Source: Chthonomonadales bacterium (GTDB lineage Bacteria; Armatimonadota; Chthonomonadetes; Chthonomonadales; CAJBBX01). From it: a stretch of DNA of 64,000 nt. Shown one piece after another: positions 20,279 through 27,510 of the stretch (position 1 is the first letter of the stretch; each line of letters begins with the position of its first letter). The stretch is taken from positions 62,001-126,000 of the forward strand of contig JADLGO010000009.1 in NCBI GenBank assembly GCA_020849275.1, in the 5' to 3' direction. Under the pieces are notes generated by a model that ran no database searches, was not told the DNA's origin, and worked only from the letters and a program-made list of their open reading frames with translations. The position numbers were made by a program, and so were the translations under genes.

Positions 20279-21159
20279 GCACGGTCGCCTGCCCCGAGCG
20301 CCGGGGTCGACAGGCGCGGGCCCGCCGGGCGGCGGCGCGGCGCCAGATTCGGGCGGCGACGACGCACCTGATCCTGCTCGGCATCGGCCTTTTCTTCGCC
20401 CTGCCGTTCTACTGGCTCGTCAGCACGGCCGTGAAGCCCGACTCACAGATCTTCCAGATGCCTCCCGTCTGGGTGCCGCACCCGGTGCTCTGGGAGAACT
20501 ACCCGAAGGCGCTGCGCTACATCCCGTTCGCGATCTACACGTGGAACACCGTGAAGATCAGCGTGCTCAACGTGGTGGGAACGCTGCTCTCGTGCTCGCT
20601 CGTGGCGTACAGCCTTGCCAAGGTGCGCTGGAAGGGGCGCGAGTGGGTGTTCGTCTCGCTGATCGCCACGATGATTCTGCCGGGCCAGGTGACGATGGTC
20701 CCGACCTTCGCCATCTTCAAGTGGCTCCACTGGATCGGCACCAGCCTGCCGCTCATCGTGCCGGCGTTCTTCGGCACGGCGTTCAACATCTTCCTGCTGC
20801 GCCAGTTCTTCATGACGATCCCGGTGGAGCTCTCCGACGCGGCCCGCATCGACGGGTGCGGCGACCTGGCGATCTACTGGCGCATCATCCTGCCGCTCTC
20901 CAAGCCGGCGCTGGCCACGGTGGGGCTCTTCACCTTCATCGCGGCCTGGAACGACTTCCTGGGTCCGCTGCTCTACCTCAATGACGAGCGCAGCTACACG
21001 CTCTCGCTGGGGCTCCAGCGCTTCGTCAGCCAGCACGGCGCCGAGTGGGCCATGCTGATGGCGGCCTCCACGGTGATGACCGTGCCGATCATCGTGATCT
21101 TCTTCCTCGCCCAACGAACCTTCATCCAGGGCATCACGCTCACGGGGATCAAGGGATAG
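20275..21159 (+). CDS. Sugar ABC importer permease, MalG/UgpE type (TTG start)
   Basis: A 294-residue permease, partner of the preceding MalF-type protein. It has the typical LPFYWLVSTAVKPDSQIFQMPP near the start, the EAA loop SDAARIDGCGDLAIYWRIILP, and the C-terminal ending FIQGITLTGIKG. The start is a TTG at 20275 with AAGGAG seven bases upstream. It overlaps the upstream TGA by four bases, which suggests translational coupling; no suitable ATG lies in the first part of the frame. The 3' end overlaps the convergent DUF4434 gene by 11 bases. Confidence 0.92.
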   Translation: MSTVACPERRGRQARARRAAARRQIRAATTHLILLGIGLFFALPFYWLVSTAVKPDSQIFQMPPVWVPHPVLWENYPKALRYIPFAIYTWNTVKISVLNVVGTLLSCSLVAYSLAKVRWKGREWVFVSLIATMILPGQVTMVPTFAIFKWLHWIGTSLPLIVPAFFGTAFNIFLLRQFFMTIPVELSDAARIDGCGDLAIYWRIILPLSKPALATVGLFTFIAAWNDFLGPLLYLNDERSYTLSLGLQRFVSQHGAEWAMLMAASTVMTVPIIVIFFLAQRTFIQGITLTGIKG

Positions 21160-23443
21160 CGCGCGCGATCACCGTCTGCTCATCCAGCGTGGCCGGCGGC
21201 CGGTCGTGGAACAGGCGGCGCGCCTCGTCATCGGAGAGCCCTCGCGCGGTGACCTCCAGCGCCTTGCCCGGCGCGGCGCCCGTCAGGCGCAGCGTGACGA
21301 TGTTGCCGTCGAGCGCGGCCGATGCCACGCGGGCGCCGGCCACCGAGTACCGCGACGGCTCGGCGGCCGTGGCCGCCAGGGGCTTCGTGAAGACCAGGCG
21401 CACGGCGTCGCCTTGGCGCTCGGCAGCGGCTATGCGCGGCGGGTCGGTGTAGGTGTACTGGCCGATGAAGTACTCGTAGATGGTGGTGCTCATGACGCCC
21501 ATGCGCTCCGAGGCGCGCTCGAAGCCGGCTATCCAGTCCCAACTCCGGCGATTGGGCTGGAGCGAGCCCGTGTCCGCCTGGAAGCTGAGCGGAAGGGCCG
21601 GCGCGACGGCCCGCACGCCGTCCACGAATGGCTGGTAGTGCCGCACATAGTCGGGAGGTAGGTCGGCCTGCACCCAATCGGGCCAGTGTGTCTGGAAACA
21701 GTGCAGATCGGGCCTCACCGTCGTCACCACACGGGCGGCGTCCTCGCCGCTGTCCTCGCGCACGCGCTTCAGGCCGTCCTCGCCCGAGAGCGCGAGCGTC
21801 CAGGTGCCGACTAGCGCGCGCGGGGCGGTCCGCCGGATGCCGCCCTCGCCGTTCACCAGGTCGTTCAGGAAGCCGGTGAGGCTCGCCTCGCGGAACCGCA
21901 GCCACTTCGCCCAGAGCTCCGGATCGCCCACCGGGCCGCGGGCGGACTCCGGGTGGAGGATGTCCGGCAGCTCGGACTCCTCGGGGAACATGCGGCGGAA
22001 GGCGTCACGGCAGTGGCCGCAGAAGCAGGCGTAGGCGGGCGAGGCGATGCCGGGGTACTCGGGCCAGTGCGGCTCGGCGATCTGAACGCCGACGAACGGG
22101 TGCTGGGTGAGCATGCGGCCGATCTGCCGCTTCCTCCACGCACGGTAGTCGGGATTGCTCAGGCAGAGCCGCGTGTAGCCGTCGTTGAGGGGCTTCCCTT
22201 CCAGATCGCTACGCGTGACCATCTTCCACGCCTCCCAGCCCTTCGGGAGATCCTGCGTGGAGTAGGTGCCGTTGCCGAACGTGAGGTACCAGACGCCGAT
22301 GCCCTCGCGGCGAAACGCATCGATCAACGCGGGCTGCACGGCGCTATCGGCGGTGAGCACGTAGACGACGATGGGGTAACCCGCGGCACGGACCTCCGCG
22401 GCGACGCTCCCTGGCGAGCGATTGCGGTAGTATGCGAAGCCCGGATCGACCTCGAGGCTGCGCCCGAGGGCGGGCTCGAAGGCGCGGTCGACGAAGCGCG
22501 CGAGGTAATCGTCGTAGAGTCGCTTCTGGGCCTCGCCTCGATGCGGACTCATGTAGTGGAAGAAGTCGAACGTGACGAACCGCTCGACGAAGGGCGCCTC
22601 TGCCGTGATCTGGCGCGAGACGCGCTCGGCGGTCGTAGGCTGGAAGCCGCGCCCGGTGTCGGCGCGGCGGAAGCTCTCCAGGTCCGACCACATGGCGGCC
22701 CCCGCCCGCAGGCAGGCCCCACGAAAGGCGCGGAAGTAGGGCACCACGCGCGACTCCACCTGGTCGTCCCAGCCGCGCGCGCCCACGCCGTCCTGGGGCA
22801 TCACGATGTCAATGCCGGATCCTTCGAGCAGCGCGCCGTACACACGCTCCACGACCTCCGGCTTCGATATGCCAGAGAAGAACGGGGCGATGGCGACCGG
22901 CCGCGGGCCGGAGAGCCTCTTGCAGCCGTCGCTGACGCGGCGGAAGAAGCCGCGCAGGCGCGCGATCTGTCCGTCGTCGAGGCTTGCGTCCCAGAGCTCC
23001 TGCGGGAGGTACCATCCGGCGAATGAGCGGTGTTTGCCGTAGCGGCGCCACGCCTCGTCGGCGAGCCGGAGACAGGCTTGCGCGGCGCCGTCGAGGTAGG
23101 CCGCGTCCGTCGCCTGTTTCCACCATCCCTCGTCCGAGGAGAGGCCGACATAGACTTCCATGTGGTGCCGGTCCGCGTAGTCGAGGATGACGGCGGTCGG
23201 ATCGATCGCGCCGGCCCGGGCGGGTATGAACCGCTGATCTCCGGAAGCCAGGTACTGCAGCACGACGATCCGCATCTTCGCGCGGCGCATCGCATCGAGC
23301 TCCCGACGCCAGGCGTCGGCGTCCAGGCGCATCATCCACTCCTGGTACTGGATGAAGCCACCGTCCAGGCGAAGCGGGCGCGGTGTGCCACGAGCGGGCG
23401 CGGGCGCAACGGTGAGCGCAAGGCCGAGGGCAAGAAGGTTCAT
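21149..23443 (-). CDS. Secreted DUF4434 protein with second glycosidase-like domain
   Basis: A 764-residue protein with a signal peptide (MNLLALGLALTVAPAPARG). Residues about 25-310 are a DUF4434 TIM-barrel, a glycosidase-like family of unknown substrate, with GGFIQYQEW, VVLQYLASGD and SFAGWYLPQELWD. Residues about 320-680 form a second barrel-like unit with VVYVLTADS, VQIAEPHWPEYPG and the cysteine-rich motif ACFCGHCRDAFRRMF, seen in other predicted glycosyl hydrolases. A small beta domain (about 690-764) ends the protein. Start 23443 was chosen over an ATG at 23503 because it begins the signal peptide and lies downstream of a strong promoter. The last bases overlap the end of the convergent permease. 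It is likely part of the same polysaccharide programme. Confidence 0.8.
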   Translation of the reverse strand: MNLLALGLALTVAPAPARGTPRPLRLDGGFIQYQEWMMRLDADAWRRELDAMRRAKMRIVVLQYLASGDQRFIPARAGAIDPTAVILDYADRHHMEVYVGLSSDEGWWKQATDAAYLDGAAQACLRLADEAWRRYGKHRSFAGWYLPQELWDASLDDGQIARLRGFFRRVSDGCKRLSGPRPVAIAPFFSGISKPEVVERVYGALLEGSGIDIVMPQDGVGARGWDDQVESRVVPYFRAFRGACLRAGAAMWSDLESFRRADTGRGFQPTTAERVSRQITAEAPFVERFVTFDFFHYMSPHRGEAQKRLYDDYLARFVDRAFEPALGRSLEVDPGFAYYRNRSPGSVAAEVRAAGYPIVVYVLTADSAVQPALIDAFRREGIGVWYLTFGNGTYSTQDLPKGWEAWKMVTRSDLEGKPLNDGYTRLCLSNPDYRAWRKRQIGRMLTQHPFVGVQIAEPHWPEYPGIASPAYACFCGHCRDAFRRMFPEESELPDILHPESARGPVGDPELWAKWLRFREASLTGFLNDLVNGEGGIRRTAPRALVGTWTLALSGEDGLKRVREDSGEDAARVVTTVRPDLHCFQTHWPDWVQADLPPDYVRHYQPFVDGVRAVAPALPLSFQADTGSLQPNRRSWDWIAGFERASERMGVMSTTIYEYFIGQYTYTDPPRIAAAERQGDAVRLVFTKPLAATAAEPSRYSVAGARVASAALDGNIVTLRLTGAAPGKALEVTARGLSDDEARRLFHDRPPATLDEQTVIARAIP

Positions 23444-23498
23444 GGAAGCGAGGCTCCGTGCATCGAGTGGGGCCGACAGAGGGCCCCTGCCGTCCGGG

Positions 23499-23528
23499 AT
23501 CATACTGGAGAGCGCGGCGTCCTGTCAA
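23499..23528 (-). promoter_or_regulatory. Sigma70-like promoter for the DUF4434 gene
   Basis: On the minus strand TTGACA (23528-23523), an 18-base spacer, then TATGAT (23504-23499). The expected start point near 23492 leaves a leader of about 50 bases before the ATG at 23443. Confidence 0.75.
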
Positions 23529-23594
23529 CGCCGCGCGGAGGGATCGCCAGGTAGCCGGGCGAATAGATCGCCGCGGAGAGCCTGCCCACTCACC

Positions 23595-24434
23595 ATGACA
23601 CCGCCGCGCTACAGGATTCTGTTCGTCGACATCGACGGCACGCTCGTTGGCGACAGCGATGACCCCTCGGCCCGAGCGTTCGCCGCGCTGGAGCGGGCCG
23701 GACGTGCCGGATGCCGGGTGGTGCTCTGCACGGGCCGCAGTCGCCACACGACCCGCCGGCTCGCCGCCAGGCTGGGCGGCTCGCACGGCGTGTTGCTGAA
23801 CGGGGCCGTGATCGTGGAATGGAGCTCGGGGATGGTCCTGCGCAAGACCGCGCTCGATCCCGGCGTCGTCTCCCGGGCGATCGAGGTGGTCCGGGCGCAC
23901 GGTATGGCGCCGCTGTGCTTCGGCACGCGTGACGACGATCGCTGGATCGTGACGGATGGTCGGGCGCCGGTGCACCCGGGCTACGCGCGGCACAACGCTG
24001 ACCGACTCGTCTGGCGCGATGACGTCTCGGTCGACCTGGAGGACCTGCCGACGATGGTGGCCGCCTACGGGCCCCCGGCCCGCGGCCGCGCCGTGGCGGA
24101 GGCGGCCCGGCGTGCTCTCGGGCGGAGCGTGCGCGTGATCGAGTCGGTGTCGCCGCGCTATGACTGCTGGTGCACCGAGATCCACAGTCCGGAGGCCGAC
24201 AAGGCGCTGGCCGCCGCCGCGCTTGCGGAACGGCTCGGGGTGGCCGCCTCCGAGTGCGCGGCCATCGGCGACCACTTGAACGACATCTCGCTGCTGCGCT
24301 GGGCGGGCCTGGGCGTGGCCATGGGAGACGGGCATCCCGACGCGCGCGCTTGCGCGGACCGGGTGACCGGGTGTCTGGCCGACGATGGGCTGGCGAGCGC
24401 GGTTGAGCGCTACGTGCTGGGCGACGGCCACTGA
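23595..24434 (+). CDS. HAD-superfamily hydrolase, Cof type IIB
   Basis: A 279-residue cytoplasmic phosphatase of the Cof/YbiV kind. Motif I is VDIDGT (nucleophile Asp12 and acid/base Asp14), motif II is VVLCTGRS, and the late motifs are ADKALAAAALAERLGV with its conserved Lys and AIGDHLNDISLL. The IIB cap lies between them. Such enzymes dephosphorylate sugar phosphates or small metabolites; the substrate cannot be told. The start at 23595 gives the family N-terminus, although the frame is open upstream. It is divergent from the DUF4434 gene and 15 bases ahead of the Pro/Ala-rich secreted protein. Confidence 0.88.
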   Translation: MTPPRYRILFVDIDGTLVGDSDDPSARAFAALERAGRAGCRVVLCTGRSRHTTRRLAARLGGSHGVLLNGAVIVEWSSGMVLRKTALDPGVVSRAIEVVRAHGMAPLCFGTRDDDRWIVTDGRAPVHPGYARHNADRLVWRDDVSVDLEDLPTMVAAYGPPARGRAVAEAARRALGRSVRVIESVSPRYDCWCTEIHSPEADKALAAAALAERLGVAASECAAIGDHLNDISLLRWAGLGVAMGDGHPDARACADRVTGCLADDGLASAVERYVLGDGH

Positions 24435-24449
24435 GGCGGAGGCACGCAC

Positions 24450-25301
24450 ATGGGTAGAGCGGTCGGAGTCGTCCTTGCCGCGGCGTTCGCGGCGCTCGGC
24501 TGTTCGGCAGTGGCGCAGGCGCCGGTCCAGGCGCCCGCGCAGCGCCCGGCGCCTGCCCGGGCGCCCGTCCAGCAGCCGCTGGGTCTCCCGGTCCTCGAGT
24601 TGCCGCGGCTCACGCTGCCCGTGCTGGGCGGGCCGTCGACTCGCGAGGCCGCGCCGGCCGTCCAGGCGCCCGCCGCGCCGTCGTCCACGTGGCGCGGGCC
24701 GGTGCTGCTGGGTCCGCCGATCCTGACCAGGCCCGACGCGATCCCGCTGGCGCCGGTTCCGCCGCTGCCCATCATCGGGCCGACGATGCTTCTCGCGCCC
24801 GCCGCCGCGCCGGGAGCCCCCGCGGCCCAGCCCGCCACGGCGCCCGGTACCGCCTCCCTCGCCCTGCCACTGCTGACCTTCGACGCTTTCGCGACCGCCG
24901 CGGGGCGCGCGGCCGCGGGAGGGATGGCGGGGCCGTTCCCGCTGCTCTCCCTGCCCGTTCTGTCGTGGGACGTGGTGCCCCTCAGCGCGGAGGGCGCGGC
25001 GTACGCTTCGCGCGCCGCCTCCAGCCTCGCCGCGCCAGGGCAACCGGGCGCCGGCGTGCTCGAAGCGCCCATTCTACCGTACTCCGTGGTTGCGCCCCGC
25101 CACGACGGCGCCGCGGTCGCGTTCGCTTTCGCGCCGATCCTTCCGTACCGCGTGCTCGGCTACGGCCCGGCCGCCGCGCCCGAAGCGGGCCCGGCGTCCC
25201 AGGAGCCGCCGCCTTACGGAGCGTACGCGCCCGCGGGGAGTGCCGGCCTGCGCAGTCCCGTGGACCTCAGCAACCTCTATTACCTGATGAACTTCCGATG
25301 A
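24450..25301 (+). CDS. Secreted Pro/Ala-rich hypothetical protein with repeated hydrophobic motif
   Basis: A 283-residue protein I do not recognise. It has a signal-peptide-like N-terminus (VVLAAAFAALGCSAVAQ) with a possible lipobox cysteine, then is about half Ala, Pro and Leu. A short motif of the form P-[ILV]-[ILV] followed by an aromatic or small residue recurs along the whole length: LPVLELP, LPVLGGP, GPPILTRP, LPIIGPT, LPLLTFD, FPLLSLPVL, APILPYSVV and APILPYRVL. No cysteines or charged clusters suggest an active site. The start at 24450 has GGAGG upstream. Codon use is normal for the window and the frame ends close to the convergent MFS gene, so it looks like a real gene. It may be a cell-surface or matrix protein. 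Confidence 0.65.
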   Translation: MGRAVGVVLAAAFAALGCSAVAQAPVQAPAQRPAPARAPVQQPLGLPVLELPRLTLPVLGGPSTREAAPAVQAPAAPSSTWRGPVLLGPPILTRPDAIPLAPVPPLPIIGPTMLLAPAAAPGAPAAQPATAPGTASLALPLLTFDAFATAAGRAAAGGMAGPFPLLSLPVLSWDVVPLSAEGAAYASRAASSLAAPGQPGAGVLEAPILPYSVVAPRHDGAAVAFAFAPILPYRVLGYGPAAAPEAGPASQEPPPYGAYAPAGSAGLRSPVDLSNLYYLMNFR

Positions 25302-25319
25302 CGCGCAACGGCGCGGCGG

Positions 25320-26639
25320 TCAGGCCGCGGCCATGCCCGGCCGCACGTGCTGCACGCGGAGCGCCGCCACCAGGCCGAGCGCGGTCACGACGAGCGCGGC
25401 CGTGAACGCGGCCTCGTAAGAGTACCACTGCGCGATCAGGCCGCCCGCGAAGCCGTAAAGGGCGGTCGGCGTCTGGCACACCGTCGCCGCGCCGAGCGCG
25501 AGAGGGCGGTCGCGGTCACCGACCGACTCCAGCAGCGCGCTCGACGCCACCATCCAGACCCCATCCTGCGTGGCCCCCATGAGAACGAAGACCACCGGCA
25601 GCAGCCAGGGCGCGCCATGCGCAGCGATCAGCGCGCACGCCGGCGTCGCGAGTACGCACACGGCGACGGCGCGAACGCCCCTCGATGTCCCGAATCGATC
25701 GCAGATCCATCCCCAGAGCGGGCCGGTGGCAAGCCGCCCGACGCTCTGCACCACGGCCAGCACGCCGATCATGCGGTCGGGCGTGCCGAGGTGCTGCTGG
25801 GCGAAGAGGATGTAGAACGGCGCGGCCATGCCGGCGCCGTCGACGAGTACCCGCATGGCGATGAGACGGGCCACGCGCGGGCGGCTGCGGAGCAAGGGCC
25901 CGGCCTGCCGCAGGTAGGCCACGAAGCCGGGGCGCGGCTCCTCGCTGTTGGTCGCTCCGTGCGGTTCGCGGATCAGGAACAGCGCCGTCTGTGACACAGC
26001 CGCCCCGACACACCAGAGCCCCGCGAGGAGGGCGAAGCTGGCGGGAAAGGGCAGGCCCCCCTTGTCAAGAACGGCGGCCACCACGACGCCGGCGCCGATG
26101 GCCCCGAGGCCGCCGACGGCCTGCATGGCGCCGAAGAAGCGCCCGCGCACCCGCGCCGGGATCGTCTTGGCGACGATGTCGAACCACGATACCGCGCAGG
26201 CGCCGTCCATCAGCCAGAACAGACCGATCACGGCGAGGATCCACGCGACGGAGAGGGCGGGCGAGCGGGTTCCCCACGCAAGAAGGACGATCGGGAGCGA
26301 CAGCAGGCCGAGTCGGGCCAGCCCACACGTCGCCAGCAGGAATGGCTTGTGCTCGGCTCGGCCGTGGATGTAGTGCGCGGCAAAGAGCGCCGGCAGGGTG
26401 AACCCGAGGGTCTGGATGACGCGCGTGAGCCCGATGAGACGGTCGTCCGCCCCGAGGCGCGACAGGAGCACCGGCATCACCGTCGTGCCGTCGAGGAACG
26501 CCAGGCCTGCCATGAAGGCGCAGCAGTCGACGAGCAGGACGACGAAGTTGTGCCGGACGTGACGGGCCGCGAACGCCTCTCCCCGGTCGGGTGCCCCAGG
26601 GCAGCCGGCCGCTCGTGGAGGCGCGACGGTGGTCGGCAC
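25320..26639 (-). CDS. Major facilitator superfamily transporter
   Basis: A 439-residue integral membrane protein with about 12 helices in two six-helix halves joined by a cytoplasmic loop (EPHGATNSEEPRPG). The usual intracellular loop features appear as HYIHGRAEHKP after helix 2 and ICDRFGTSRG after helix 8. The substrate cannot be deduced; position in a carbohydrate region suggests a sugar or sugar-derived solute. It starts at a GTG three bases after the stop of the upstream secreted protein, with no clear ribosome-binding site, so translation is probably coupled. Confidence 0.85.
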   Translation of the reverse strand: MPTTVAPPRAAGCPGAPDRGEAFAARHVRHNFVVLLVDCCAFMAGLAFLDGTTVMPVLLSRLGADDRLIGLTRVIQTLGFTLPALFAAHYIHGRAEHKPFLLATCGLARLGLLSLPIVLLAWGTRSPALSVAWILAVIGLFWLMDGACAVSWFDIVAKTIPARVRGRFFGAMQAVGGLGAIGAGVVVAAVLDKGGLPFPASFALLAGLWCVGAAVSQTALFLIREPHGATNSEEPRPGFVAYLRQAGPLLRSRPRVARLIAMRVLVDGAGMAAPFYILFAQQHLGTPDRMIGVLAVVQSVGRLATGPLWGWICDRFGTSRGVRAVAVCVLATPACALIAAHGAPWLLPVVFVLMGATQDGVWMVASSALLESVGDRDRPLALGAATVCQTPTALYGFAGGLIAQWYSYEAAFTAALVVTALGLVAALRVQHVRPGMAAA

Positions 26640-26642
26640 CGG

Positions 26643-27296
26643 CTAGGGCTGTGCGGGCGGCGCTGCCGCTTCGCTCGTGGCGGTGCTGGCGAGGGCCTGG
26701 CGCATGTCCTTCAGCAATGGGACGATGCGCGCATAATGGATGACGGTGCCGATGAGATAGAGGTTGAAGAACTGCTCGTCGGTGCCGCGCAGGGTTGCCT
26801 TGCCCTCGCTCTCGGTGCTCTTGCGCGCGAGCGAGGCGGCGGTCGCCACTTGCTCAGGCGTCAGGACCTTGCGCATCTCCTCGGAGAGCGCGCGCAGCGT
26901 GGCCTCGTCCTCCCGTTTGCGCTGCTCAATGAACTGGTCCTGCAACTTCTTGAGGCGCTCGTCGAACGCCGCGGGGATGGAGCCGCCGGCCAGCACCTTG
27001 GACCGGGTGGAGCGGATGTCGTCGGCCATCGCGCGCAGCGGTCCCGTCATCGCGTCGGCTACGCGCCGGCTGTAGTCCTGCTGGGACTTCTCGATGATGG
27101 GCACCATGTGATCGATCTGGTCGGGCTTCAGCTTGAGCGGGTTGAGGACGCGAAGCTTGTCGATATCGTTGATGGCGGTGAGCAGCGCGGCCTGATCGGC
27201 CGGCGGAGCGGAAGGCGGCTGCTGGCCGCCGCGCGCGAGCGCGCCACAGACGGCGAGTCCGGCGGCGAGGAGGGCGAGGCAAAGTTGGCGTCGCAT
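26643..27296 (-). CDS. Secreted helical hypothetical protein (Spy/CpxP-like)
   Basis: A 217-residue protein with a signal peptide (LCLALLAAGLAVCGALA). It is then almost entirely charged helix, with LKPDQIDHMVPIIEKSQQDY and VLTPEQVATAASLARK resembling the LTxxQ elements of Spy/CpxP-type periplasmic proteins. That similarity is weak, so the function stays open. The start at 27296 has AGAGGA upstream; the frame opens 32 codons earlier, but that segment includes the promoter box. It is cotranscribed with the MFS gene that follows. Confidence 0.72.
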   Translation of the reverse strand: MRRQLCLALLAAGLAVCGALARGGQQPPSAPPADQAALLTAINDIDKLRVLNPLKLKPDQIDHMVPIIEKSQQDYSRRVADAMTGPLRAMADDIRSTRSKVLAGGSIPAAFDERLKKLQDQFIEQRKREDEATLRALSEEMRKVLTPEQVATAASLARKSTESEGKATLRGTDEQFFNLYLIGTVIHYARIVPLLKDMRQALASTATSEAAAPPAQP

Positions 27297-27390
27297 GGGT
27301 GTCCTCTCGTGCGCGGCCGCGCGGCGTGCGTGCACCCGCGATAGGGCGCGCCACCGGCGCCGCCTGTCGCGTCGGCGCCGGCGCGCCCTC

Positions 27391-27396
27391 ATTATA
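27391..27396 (-). promoter_or_regulatory. Consensus TATAAT box upstream of the Spy/CpxP-like gene
   Basis: A perfect TATAAT on the minus strand about 95 bases before the ATG at 27296. The -35 region is weak (TGCGCC-like), so this is only the -10 part of a promoter call. Confidence 0.5.
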
Positions 27397-27510
27397 TCCG
27401 ATGACGGCGCTCAGGGCGCACGGCCACGGGCCCGGCGAAGGAGCCGGCGCCCACACCGTCGAAGACAGGCCGCGTACCCACCGCACACCGGGAGTGCACG
27501 CGAGGTCACG

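Noticed and set aside
22809-25043. A 744-codon minus-strand frame across the HAD gene and the DUF4434 start
   Set aside because: Arg/Gly/His-rich with no domain; it crosses a divergent promoter and two supported genes.
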